The notes under the pieces were generated by a model. It was given only the letters and a program-made list of their open reading frames with translations. It was not told the origin of the DNA and did no database searches. A stretch of DNA of 35,907 nucleotides, from assembly GCA_027311065.1 (NCBI GenBank), contig DAICZP010000084.1, positions 1 through 35,907 of the forward strand. The letters are read 5' to 3'. The stretch is from Thiomonas sp. (GTDB lineage Bacteria; Pseudomonadota; Gammaproteobacteria; Burkholderiales; Burkholderiaceae_C). Shown here in pieces: positions 26,450 through 33,434 of this stretch (the first letter of the stretch is position 1; the number at the start of each line of letters is the position of its first letter). The position numbers were made by a program, and so were the translations under genes.

Positions 26450-26994
26450 CACGTCTCCGGGTAGGCGAGAAGGGCGAACACCGCCAGGCCGCTCTCACGC
26501 AGTGCCCGCGACCCACCCAATGCCGTCAGATCGACAATCGCCGCACCCTCGATCACCTCGGCACCGAGCCGCTCCAGGAGACGCTTGCCGGCCAGCATCG
26601 TTCCACCGGTAGCGATAAGGTCATCGACCAGCAGCACACGATGGCGGGGCCGAACCGCGTCCACATGGATTTCCACGGTGGCGTTGCCGTATTCGAGTGC
26701 ATAGCTCTCCGAAACTGTCGCGGCGGGAAGCTTCCCCTGCTTGCGAATGGGCACGAAACCCACACCTAGCTCGAACGCCAGCACCGCGCCGAGGATGAAA
26801 CCGCGCGCATCGATGCCGGCAACGATGTCGGGCCGCATATCGGGTGCAAGGTAGCGATGCACGAACTGGTCGACCAGCACGCGGAAGACCCTGGGGTCAC
26901 CGAGTAGAGGCGTAATGTCGCGAAACATCACGCCCGGCTGGGGCCAGTCCGGAACGTTGCGGATATGGCTGCGGAGATAGGTGCTGACGTCCAT
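26449..26994 (-). CDS. apt: Adenine phosphoribosyltransferase
   Basis: A 181-aa cytoplasmic purine-salvage enzyme converting adenine and PRPP to AMP and pyrophosphate. Motifs are [40 protein letters not shown] and the PRPP loop [13 protein letters not shown] (about residues 121-133), all in the family order. ATG 26994 aligns with the usual family start ([13 protein letters not shown]). ATG 27003 and an upstream GTG at 27060 remain possible but add atypical residues. It lies 73 bases after the BPSS1780-type gene and is coupled to the LEA-2 gene. Confidence 0.96.
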   Translation of the reverse strand: MDVSTYLRSHIRNVPDWPQPGVMFRDITPLLGDPRVFRVLVDQFVHRYLAPDMRPDIVAGIDARGFILGAVLAFELGVGFVPIRKQGKLPAATVSESYALEYGNATVEIHVDAVRPRHRVLLVDDLIATGGTMLAGKRLLERLGAEVIEGAAIVDLTALGGSRALRESGLAVFALLAYPET

Positions 26995-27066
26995 CGGCTC
27001 CATCGCCTCGATCGGCGGCGCGTGCAGAAGTGAAAGGGCGGCGCATGTGTCGGCGGTCACGTCGAC

Positions 27067-27864
27067 TCAACCGGCGCGGCCCACGGCTCCGAACACATCC
27101 TCATACGAAGCATACGACGCCCCGGACAGGACCGGCAGCAGAACGAGCAGACCCAGACCCATGGGAAGCATCGCCAGCATTCCCACTGGGACCAGCACCA
27201 GGGTGAACAATACCAAAGCGCCAAGGTTCCCGAAGCCAGCGCGCGCAGACAGCACCACGGCGTCCCACGGCCGCAAGCCCGCGAGGGCCACGAGCGTGCC
27301 GACAAACCAGAATGCGACGTTCAGTCCGAACAATCCGCACAATCCCGCCAGCAGCAGCGTGAACATCCCGCCCGCCGCCATGCACAGGCCCTGCGCCATT
27401 CCGAATCCGGACACCGATTCCCACGCGTGCATGCCCGCCATGCTGAAACCGAACACCAGGCCGAACAGGAGCAGGAACACCAGCACGCACGCAAATGTCA
27501 GCAGCAGCACCAGCACGGATACCTGCGCCAGCGGCCAGAAACGATGCCACCAGCGCGCGGTGGCATCGCCCAGCGCGCCATCATCGACCTTCCCGGGCGC
27601 CTCGACCACGCGCTGGTGGGCGCGCAACAGCGACGCGAACACCGCTCCCAGTGACAGCAACGGCAAACCCAGCCAGTTCGACAACACGCCGCCGAACGGC
27701 AGCAAGTGCAGCACCACCATCACCACCAACCATGCAAATGCCAGGCCGACCCATGCCAGCGGCGCGCGCAGAAAACTCCGCCACCCCTCGCCCCACCACG
27801 CAAGGGCCCGGCCCGCAGGCACGCATCGAAATGCAGTGGAGGTGGAATCAATCATGGCAGTCAT
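27067..27864 (-). CDS. BPSS1780-type membrane protein of unknown function
   Basis: A 265-aa polytopic membrane protein with about 6 hydrophobic segments after a short cytoplasmic start that includes WWGEGWRSFLRAPLAW. The end LLPVLSGASYASYEDVF is typical of the BPSS1780 family found in betaproteobacteria; the function is unknown. The segments at about 115-140 and 160-195 are strongly hydrophobic and Gly/Leu-rich. ATG 27864 and ATG 27855 are both possible and neither has a Shine-Dalgarno. It sits between azlD and apt, all leftward, with gaps of about 70 bases on each side. The taxonomic spread of the family, as I recall it, supports a betaproteobacterial origin. Confidence 0.75.
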   Translation of the reverse strand: MTAMIDSTSTAFRCVPAGRALAWWGEGWRSFLRAPLAWVGLAFAWLVVMVVLHLLPFGGVLSNWLGLPLLSLGAVFASLLRAHQRVVEAPGKVDDGALGDATARWWHRFWPLAQVSVLVLLLTFACVLVFLLLFGLVFGFSMAGMHAWESVSGFGMAQGLCMAAGGMFTLLLAGLCGLFGLNVAFWFVGTLVALAGLRPWDAVVLSARAGFGNLGALVLFTLVLVPVGMLAMLPMGLGLLVLLPVLSGASYASYEDVFGAVGRAG

Positions 27865-27915
27865 TCAGGGAGCCGGCGTTACCGCCATTATCGGCGCTCG
27901 TGCGGATGCCGGGCC

Positions 27916-27931
27916 ACCCCAAATCCGGGGT
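27916..27931 (-). terminator. Short stem-loop after azlD
   Basis: ACCCC pairs with GGGGT across a 6-base loop immediately after the azlD stop codon (27932-27934). The stem is short and no T-run follows, so it is at most a weak terminator or mRNA 3'-end structure between azlD and the next leftward gene. Confidence 0.25.
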
Positions 27932-28258
27932 TCAGCGCAACAGCCAGCGCCAGATCACGTAGACCACCATGCCGCCACTGATCGCGGCCAGGAGGTTGCG
28001 TGTCCGCAACGCCAGACCCCCGCTGACCAGCGAACCGGCGAGCCACGGATTACGCCAGCTGAAGTCCCAGTGGCTTCCGTCCGGCAACAGCACCATCGGC
28101 ACCGTGATCGCGCTGAGCACTGCCACCGGCACGTAGGACAGCGCACGCCGGATCCGGGGCGTGAAACCCGCCCGTGCGCCGAGCGCGAACAAGGTCACGC
28201 GCACCCCGAACGTCACCAGCGCCATGCCCCCGATCACCGCCAACAGGCGCCAACTCAT
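27932..28258 (-). CDS. azlD: AzlD-family branched-chain amino acid exporter small subunit
   Basis: A 108-aa membrane protein with four hydrophobic segments, the small partner of AzlC-type permeases (compare YgaH of the E. coli YgaZH valine exporter). [11 protein letters not shown] near residue 17 and [20 protein letters not shown] near 37-56 are characteristic of AzlD. It starts with an ATGA overlap on the azlC stop (28255-28258), fitting a two-subunit complex made in coordinated amounts. The family exports branched-chain amino acids; the substrate here is assigned by family only. Confidence 0.92.
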   Translation of the reverse strand: MSWRLLAVIGGMALVTFGVRVTLFALGARAGFTPRIRRALSYVPVAVLSAITVPMVLLPDGSHWDFSWRNPWLAGSLVSGGLALRTRNLLAAISGGMVVYVIWRWLLR

Positions 28259-28968
28259 CGCGCAACCTCGCTGCGCGCCGCCGCGCGCTCCTCAAGCCAT
28301 ACACCGGCCACGATACCAGCGAACGCCGCCAACAGCAGACCGAGCTTGTAGGGCAGCGCACGTGCCATCAGCGCCGTGGCAGAAGCGGCCAGCGCAGCGC
28401 CCAGCATCGGACGGTTGCGGAGCATCGGAGCCACGATACCGGTGAACGTCGCAGCCATTGCGAATTCGAGGCCCCAGTGCTGCAGGTCGGGGCTGGCGTG
28501 CCCCATCCAGACTCCAGCGGCTGTCCATGCCAGCCAATTTCCGTACATTGCCAGACAGGAACCGAGGTAGTACCAGTGCTGGTGCGGCCCCGCACCATCG
28601 TGCGCCGCGTAGCGCGCCTGAACGACGGCGAAGGTCTCGTCAGTGAGCCAGAAGGCCAATGGTATCCGCCAGCGCAATGGAAGATCCTCGACATGGGGCA
28701 GCAACGTGGCAGCGTAAAGGGCGTGGCGCAGGTTGACGATCAGCGTGGTGAACACCACCAGGCCAACGCCGGCGCCCGCCCCCAGAAGGCTGAGTGCGAT
28801 GAACTGCGATGACCCTGCGAACACCAACGCCGACATTGCCAGCGCGGCTGGCGCCGGAACACCGCTCGGTCCGGCCAGCGCGCCGAAAATCAGACCGAAC
28901 GGTGCGGCACCGAGCAACAGCGGAAACGTATCGCGCGCCCCGGCGCGCAATTCCACCCGGCGCATCAT
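28255..28968 (-). CDS. azlC: AzlC-family branched-chain amino acid exporter large subunit
   Basis: A 237-aa membrane protein with about 7 hydrophobic segments. [11 protein letters not shown] and [14 protein letters not shown] are the AzlC hallmarks, followed by [12 protein letters not shown] and [10 protein letters not shown]. With AzlD it forms the YgaZH-type exporter of branched-chain amino acids. ATG 28968 has GGAG six bases upstream and begins one base after the stop of the antiporter gene; ATG 28965 is an alternative. It is therefore likely to be cotranscribed with, and translationally coupled to, the upstream CPA2 gene. Confidence 0.93.
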   Translation of the reverse strand: MMRRVELRAGARDTFPLLLGAAPFGLIFGALAGPSGVPAPAALAMSALVFAGSSQFIALSLLGAGAGVGLVVFTTLIVNLRHALYAATLLPHVEDLPLRWRIPLAFWLTDETFAVVQARYAAHDGAGPHQHWYYLGSCLAMYGNWLAWTAAGVWMGHASPDLQHWGLEFAMAATFTGIVAPMLRNRPMLGAALAASATALMARALPYKLGLLLAAFAGIVAGVWLEERAAARSEVAR

Positions 28969-28969
28969 T

Positions 28970-30973
28970 TCAGACTCCACCCAGCAACGCGTCTTCCGCG
29001 CGCGCAAGCGCCTCCGGGGTACCCGCCAGCAGCAGCGTGTCGCCAGCGGCGAGAACGAGCTCGAGGTCCGGTTGCAGTACCTGGCCACCGGCACGGTGCA
29101 ACTGCACCACGCGGGTGCCCCGCAATTCCAGATCAGCAAGCCGACACCCCACCGCCTTGGCGCCTGCCGGCAGATTCAGAGGCCGCAACCGCGCCAGGGC
29201 GCGTGCCTCGTCATCCAGATCAGGGTCGTCGACGCCGTGGAAATAATCCCGCAGAAGGTCGTAGCGCGCGGAACGCTCGCTGCGCATGCGCCGCAAGACA
29301 CGCTGCAACGGCACGCCCACCAAAGCCAGCGTCTGGGATGCCAGCATCAGGGCCCCCTCCAGCACTTCCGGCACCACCTCGGTGGCGCCGGCAGTGCGCA
29401 ATTCGTCGAGCGCCGCGTCATCCCGGGTGCGCACGACCACCGGAACGTTCGGTGCGTGGGCACGCACGTGACCAAGAACCCGCAGCGCCGAGCGTTTGTC
29501 AACGTAGCTGACGGCGACGGCGCTGGCGCGCGCCAGCCCGGCCGCCTGCAGATTGGCCAACCGTGCCGCGTCCCCATAAACGACGTTCCGGCCGGTCGAG
29601 CGGGCCTTTGCCACGCGATCCGGGTCGAGGTCCAGCGCGACGTAGGGCACGCCTTCGTCCTGGAGCATGCGCGCCAGGTTCTGACCGCATCGACCGTAGC
29701 CGCAGATCACGACATGCCGGTGCGTCCGAATGGTCTGCCGCGCGATATCCGTGAGTTGCAACGACGCCAGCATCCACTCACTGGCCACGAGCTTGAGCAC
29801 GATGGCATCGATGTGCTCGACGAGAAATGGCGCCGCGAGCATCGATAGCACCATGGCAGCCAGCACCGGGCTCACCACCGCGGGCGGCAGCACGTGGGTT
29901 GTCGCCGCGAGGTTCAGCAGCACGATCCCGAATTCGCCCGCAGGTCCCAGCCACAGCGCTGATCTCAGCGCCACCCCCGACGAAGTGCGTCGCAGCCGCT
30001 CGACAGCGACCACGATCAAGATCTTGATGGCGATCGGCACGGTCGCCAGCAGGAGCACCAACCACCAGTCGGCCAGTACCAGACGCCAGTTCAACAGCAT
30101 GCCGATGGTGATGAAGAACAGTCCGAGGAGGACGTCGCGGAATGGCCGGATATCCGCCTCCACCTGATGGCGGAACTCGGTTTCGGCGATGAGCATGCCG
30201 GCCAGGAATGCGCCCAGCGCCAGGGATAACCCCGCCAGTTCGGTCAACCACGCCATGCCCAGGGTCAGCAACAGCATGTTGAGCATGAACAGCTCGTCGG
30301 AACGCCTGCGCACCATCAGACGCAGCCACGGCCGCAGCAGGCGCCCGCCCGCCAGCAAGATGACGGCCAACGCCACGGTAGCCTTCACCGTGGCCAGGGC
30401 CAACGTCGTCACGAGCCCGCGACCGGGTTGGGCAAGCGCGGGCACGAGCACCAGCAGCGGCACGACCGCGAGATCCTGGGACAGCAGCACGCCAACGATG
30501 TGGCGCCCGTGTTCCGACTCCAACTCGAGTCGGTCTGCAAGCAACTTGACGACGATCGCGGTCGACGAGAGCGCCAGCACGCCGCCGAGCGCGACGCCAT
30601 ACGCCACCGGCTGCGGCCACCGCGAGGGGATGAAGTGCCCCAGCACCATGCTGACCCCCACCGTGAGGCCGATGGTTGTCAGCACCTGGGCGGCGCCCAG
30701 CCCGAACACCAGACGCCGCATGGCGCGGATTTTGGCGAGGCTGAACTCCAGGCCGATCGAGAACATCAGGAACACGATCCCGAATTCGGCGAGGTGTTCC
30801 GCCGTCGATTGGTTGTGCCCCGCGGCGAGTGCCAGCGCATTGGGACCAATGACCACACCAACCGTCAGGTACCCGAGCATCGCCGGCAGCTTCCAGAAGC
30901 GGAACAAGGCCACACCGAGGACCGCGGCGACGAGATAAACGAGGGTGAGTTCGAGTCCGTTGATTCCGTGCAT
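28970..30973 (-). CDS. CPA2 cation:proton antiporter with TrkA-N and TrkA-C domains (KefB/YbaL-like)
   Basis: A 667-aa inner-membrane antiporter. The first about 390 residues contain 12-13 membrane helices with [34 protein letters not shown] and [14 protein letters not shown], the Na+/H+-exchanger core. A TrkA-N (RCK) domain follows at about 410-530 with the Rossmann loop [12 protein letters not shown] TrkA-C domain closes the protein ([12 protein letters not shown] to the end). This layout matches YbaL/KefB-type K+/H+ antiporters gated by nucleotide or glutathione; which ligand applies is not readable. ATG 30973 starts the first helix directly but has no Shine-Dalgarno. Its stop is one base before azlC. 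Confidence 0.92.
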   Translation of the reverse strand: MHGINGLELTLVYLVAAVLGVALFRFWKLPAMLGYLTVGVVIGPNALALAAGHNQSTAEHLAEFGIVFLMFSIGLEFSLAKIRAMRRLVFGLGAAQVLTTIGLTVGVSMVLGHFIPSRWPQPVAYGVALGGVLALSSTAIVVKLLADRLELESEHGRHIVGVLLSQDLAVVPLLVLVPALAQPGRGLVTTLALATVKATVALAVILLAGGRLLRPWLRLMVRRRSDELFMLNMLLLTLGMAWLTELAGLSLALGAFLAGMLIAETEFRHQVEADIRPFRDVLLGLFFITIGMLLNWRLVLADWWLVLLLATVPIAIKILIVVAVERLRRTSSGVALRSALWLGPAGEFGIVLLNLAATTHVLPPAVVSPVLAAMVLSMLAAPFLVEHIDAIVLKLVASEWMLASLQLTDIARQTIRTHRHVVICGYGRCGQNLARMLQDEGVPYVALDLDPDRVAKARSTGRNVVYGDAARLANLQAAGLARASAVAVSYVDKRSALRVLGHVRAHAPNVPVVVRTRDDAALDELRTAGATEVVPEVLEGALMLASQTLALVGVPLQRVLRRMRSERSARYDLLRDYFHGVDDPDLDDEARALARLRPLNLPAGAKAVGCRLADLELRGTRVVQLHRAGGQVLQPDLELVLAAGDTLLLAGTPEALARAEDALLGGV

Positions 30974-31047
30974 GATGGCTGCTGCCGCGGAGATCGGACC
31001 GCAGCGTCCGCGTAGCATAGGCCATCCGCAGCGTGCCGCACCGACCA

Positions 31048-31069
31048 AACCCGGTTGCGGCGCCGGGTT
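31048..31069 (-). terminator. Stem-loop after the eight-repeat protein gene
   Basis: AACCCGG pairs perfectly with CCGGGTT across an 8-base loop, three bases after the stop of the gene ending at 31073. On the minus strand it is followed by TGGTC rather than a clean T-tract. The position fits a terminator separating that gene from the antiporter gene, whose start is 75 bases further on. Confidence 0.5.
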
Positions 31070-31072
31070 CGC

Positions 31073-32683
31073 TCAAGGCCGGCGCACCGCCATCACCACG
31101 TCGCGCCAATTATTGAATTGCTGCCATGCCACGGCGATCCCGCCCGCCGGATCAACCGCCATGGCCGGCAGGGTCGCCTGCACGGTGGCACGCGGATCGG
31201 AGAGCATGCGCGCCTGGGTCCAGCGTCCACTTGAGGCGTCACCGCGCGCGACCCAGACCTGCAATCCCAGCGGTCCGTCCTGGTACCACGCGCATGCCAA
31301 ATTCCCGGCCGCGTCACCGCCGAGTACTGGTTGGCCCGCACTGCGCTGGTCCGTTGCGTCGAGCAGCGTCGGGGAATCCCAGCGCCGCTTGCCTGCACGC
31401 AGCAGTGCGACGGCGATGCCCTCGCGCCCGGCGGCGTTGTCCTGACCCCAGGCCATCAAAAGGTTTCCGGCCGGATCGAACATCAGTGCTGGCGCCAGCG
31501 CCGCGCCACCGCGTTGACGGGGGGCGTCGATACGGCGCACCACATCGCCATCAAGACGCGCCACAGCGATGCGTTGCGTAGCCCCCGTCCCATCGACCCA
31601 TGCCAGCGCGCCGCCGCCCCGGCCGTTGCCCACTGCCACCGGCTGGTGGGCGGGGTGCCCGCGGGCGCTGACCCGGCGAGGTGTACTCCAGACCCCATCA
31701 CCCCAGATGACGGCATACACGCCAGCTGGACGCGCCTGTTCCCAGGCAACAACAAACCGGCCATCCCCCAAGGGCGCCACCGCCGGCGCATAGGCGCTGA
31801 CGCCGCCGTCCAGGCGATGGGCGTGCGCCCATCCACGCTCTGCGCTGCCGACAACGGCTTCGATGCGGGTGCCGCGTCCGTCGGACTGCTGCCAGGCAAC
31901 CGCCGCTCCCGAGCCATCGGCACCAACTTGCGCTGCTGTCGCGTCACCCGGTAAGGACGGATCATCCAGCCGCGCCCGCACGCCCCATCGGCCGTCACGT
32001 CCCATGCGCCGGGCGAACATGGCGTCGCGACCACCGACCACTTGCGACCAGACCGCGATCACTGCGCCCTGACCATCCGCCGCCAATGCGGGCACCGTCG
32101 CCGGCCCCTGCTTGTGCGCATCGAGCCGCATCGGCGCGACCCAGTCGGCGAAACGCGCGCGCTCGCGCGCCTCCTCGATCACGTCCCGCCGGCCCTCGCG
32201 CCTGGCCGATCCCTGGAACCATGCAGCCACGACCCCTCCGGGTGCATTCGCGGCCAATACGACACCGGCAGCGGCACGCTCAGGATCCTTCGCGGCATGC
32301 CGATCATCGATCTGCATGGGCGCACTCCACGCGCTGCACTGCGTTGTGAAGCCCGCCCGGGCGACGACGCGGCGCGCCGCGTCGCGCAAGACCATGTGGT
32401 AGCGGGTGCACGCAGCGAGAGGCACCTCGGGCTCGAACACGGCATCGAACGCTGTCAGGCGGACGATGCCATGCACCCGCGTACCCAGCGGCGTGCGCAG
32501 CACCAGTCGACCATCGCGCGCGGCCGTGACTGCCTCCGCTCGATCGAAATGCCAACCGGGGGTGACGGTGCGGGACACGTCACGCGCGCCAGGCGCGGGA
32601 CGCGCCATCACGCCAGCACGCGCCGGCAGCGGCATGAAGACGGCCAGCGCCGTCAGAAACAATGCAGTTGATGCATTCGCCAT
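31073..32683 (-). CDS. Unrecognised secreted protein with eight about 52-residue repeats (propeller-like)
   Basis: A 536-aa protein of no family I can name. A signal peptide (MANASTALFL to about residue 24, cleavage after ARA) is followed by an N-terminal domain (about 25-118) with Cys92 and Cys116. Eight repeats come next, each with Gly-rich turns and a strand ending in AW or VW, often followed by Q two residues later. The key Trp residues are 155, 212, 264, 314, 362, 412, 466 and 520, a spacing of 48-57. Examples are ADGQGAVIAVWSQ, DPAGNLLMAWGQD and DPAGGIAVAWQQ. This suggests an eight-bladed beta-propeller or similar fold in the periplasm or outside the cell. ATG 32683 was chosen for the clean signal peptide; ATG 32710 is possible. 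It lies 84 bases after the tlpA-like gene. Confidence 0.75.
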   Translation of the reverse strand: MANASTALFLTALAVFMPLPARAGVMARPAPGARDVSRTVTPGWHFDRAEAVTAARDGRLVLRTPLGTRVHGIVRLTAFDAVFEPEVPLAACTRYHMVLRDAARRVVARAGFTTQCSAWSAPMQIDDRHAAKDPERAAAGVVLAANAPGGVVAAWFQGSARREGRRDVIEEARERARFADWVAPMRLDAHKQGPATVPALAADGQGAVIAVWSQVVGGRDAMFARRMGRDGRWGVRARLDDPSLPGDATAAQVGADGSGAAVAWQQSDGRGTRIEAVVGSAERGWAHAHRLDGGVSAYAPAVAPLGDGRFVVAWEQARPAGVYAVIWGDGVWSTPRRVSARGHPAHQPVAVGNGRGGGALAWVDGTGATQRIAVARLDGDVVRRIDAPRQRGGAALAPALMFDPAGNLLMAWGQDNAAGREGIAVALLRAGKRRWDSPTLLDATDQRSAGQPVLGGDAAGNLACAWYQDGPLGLQVWVARGDASSGRWTQARMLSDPRATVQATLPAMAVDPAGGIAVAWQQFNNWRDVVMAVRRP

Positions 32684-32767
32684 CGTGCCCACTGTGAAGT
32701 TCCCGGCCATGGACACCAGTATGACACCAATCCGCCGGCGGCGCGTCGCGCACCCCGGTCGCGCGGC

Positions 32768-33307
32768 TCAGCGTGCGTCGATGTAATGCTTGAGTTGCGC
32801 CTCGATCGCCGGCTCATCCCATGACTCCGGGCCGAGGGTGCGCGCGACTTCACGGCCCTGGCGATCGATCAGGATCGTCGTCGGTGTGCCGAGCACGCGC
32901 AGCGCGTCGAGTGCACGGGTCGTCGGATCGACATCGACCGCGAGGTGGTCGATGAAGTTCTCCTGGTAGAAGCTTTTCACCGCGAACACGCCGCCCTTGT
33001 CGATCGACAACGGAACGACGACAAAATCCTTGCCGCCGAGCGTCGCCTGGAGCTTGTTCAGGGTCGGCATTTCCTCGACGCAAGGCGGACACCACGTGGC
33101 CCATACGTTCAGCAGAATCACTTTGCCACGCATTGCCTGCAGGCTGGTGGGCTTCCCATTGCCATCAAGAAACTGGAATGCCGGCACCGGACGCGGGCTC
33201 GGTGTCGGCGTGAAGGTAAAGCCGGCTGCCGCCGCGTGACCGGCGAACATGAGAGCAGGGAGCATGCTCGCCGCAAAGCGGCGAAGATTTGTCGTGATCA
33301 TCAACAT
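32768..33307 (-). CDS. TlpA/ResA-like periplasmic thioredoxin
   Basis: A 179-aa thiol:disulfide oxidoreductase. It has a signal peptide or N-terminal anchor (about residues 1-28, ending GHAAAA) and the thioredoxin fold with VILLNVWATWCPPC, active-site Cys73 and Cys76, followed by EEMPTLNKL. The cis-Pro loop is LGTPTTILID. Proteins of this group reduce periplasmic cysteines, often during cytochrome c or cytochrome oxidase maturation; no such genes are nearby. The downstream repeat protein has a cysteine pair and could be a client, which is speculation. Starts at ATG 33307 or 33301 are equally plausible and no Shine-Dalgarno is seen. A -10-like TACTAT lies near 33343-33348 on the minus strand. 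Confidence 0.88.
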   Translation of the reverse strand: MLMITTNLRRFAASMLPALMFAGHAAAAGFTFTPTPSPRPVPAFQFLDGNGKPTSLQAMRGKVILLNVWATWCPPCVEEMPTLNKLQATLGGKDFVVVPLSIDKGGVFAVKSFYQENFIDHLAVDVDPTTRALDALRVLGTPTTILIDRQGREVARTLGPESWDEPAIEAQLKHYIDAR

Positions 33308-33434
33308 ATCCGAAGAAGCGTCGGCCGATTCCAACTGAGCTTATAGTAAACGCGGATCCGACGCACTGTGTCGGGTGTCGGGTGCCGGCTCGGCGCATCC
33401 GGAGACCTGAGACGGCCCGGGCCTCGACACCGCA

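Noticed and set aside
29778-31109. A 443-codon minus-strand frame overlapping the antiporter gene
   Set aside because: It is an alternative frame of the CPA2 antiporter, whose helices and RCK motifs are unmistakable. The alternative product is Arg/Gly-rich and has no recognisable features.
33361-33390. Short tandem GTGTCGG-like repeat between tlpA and the PBP1A gene
   Set aside because: Only two to three imperfect copies, not followed by further units; it looks like chance in GC-rich DNA and has no spacer pattern of a CRISPR.
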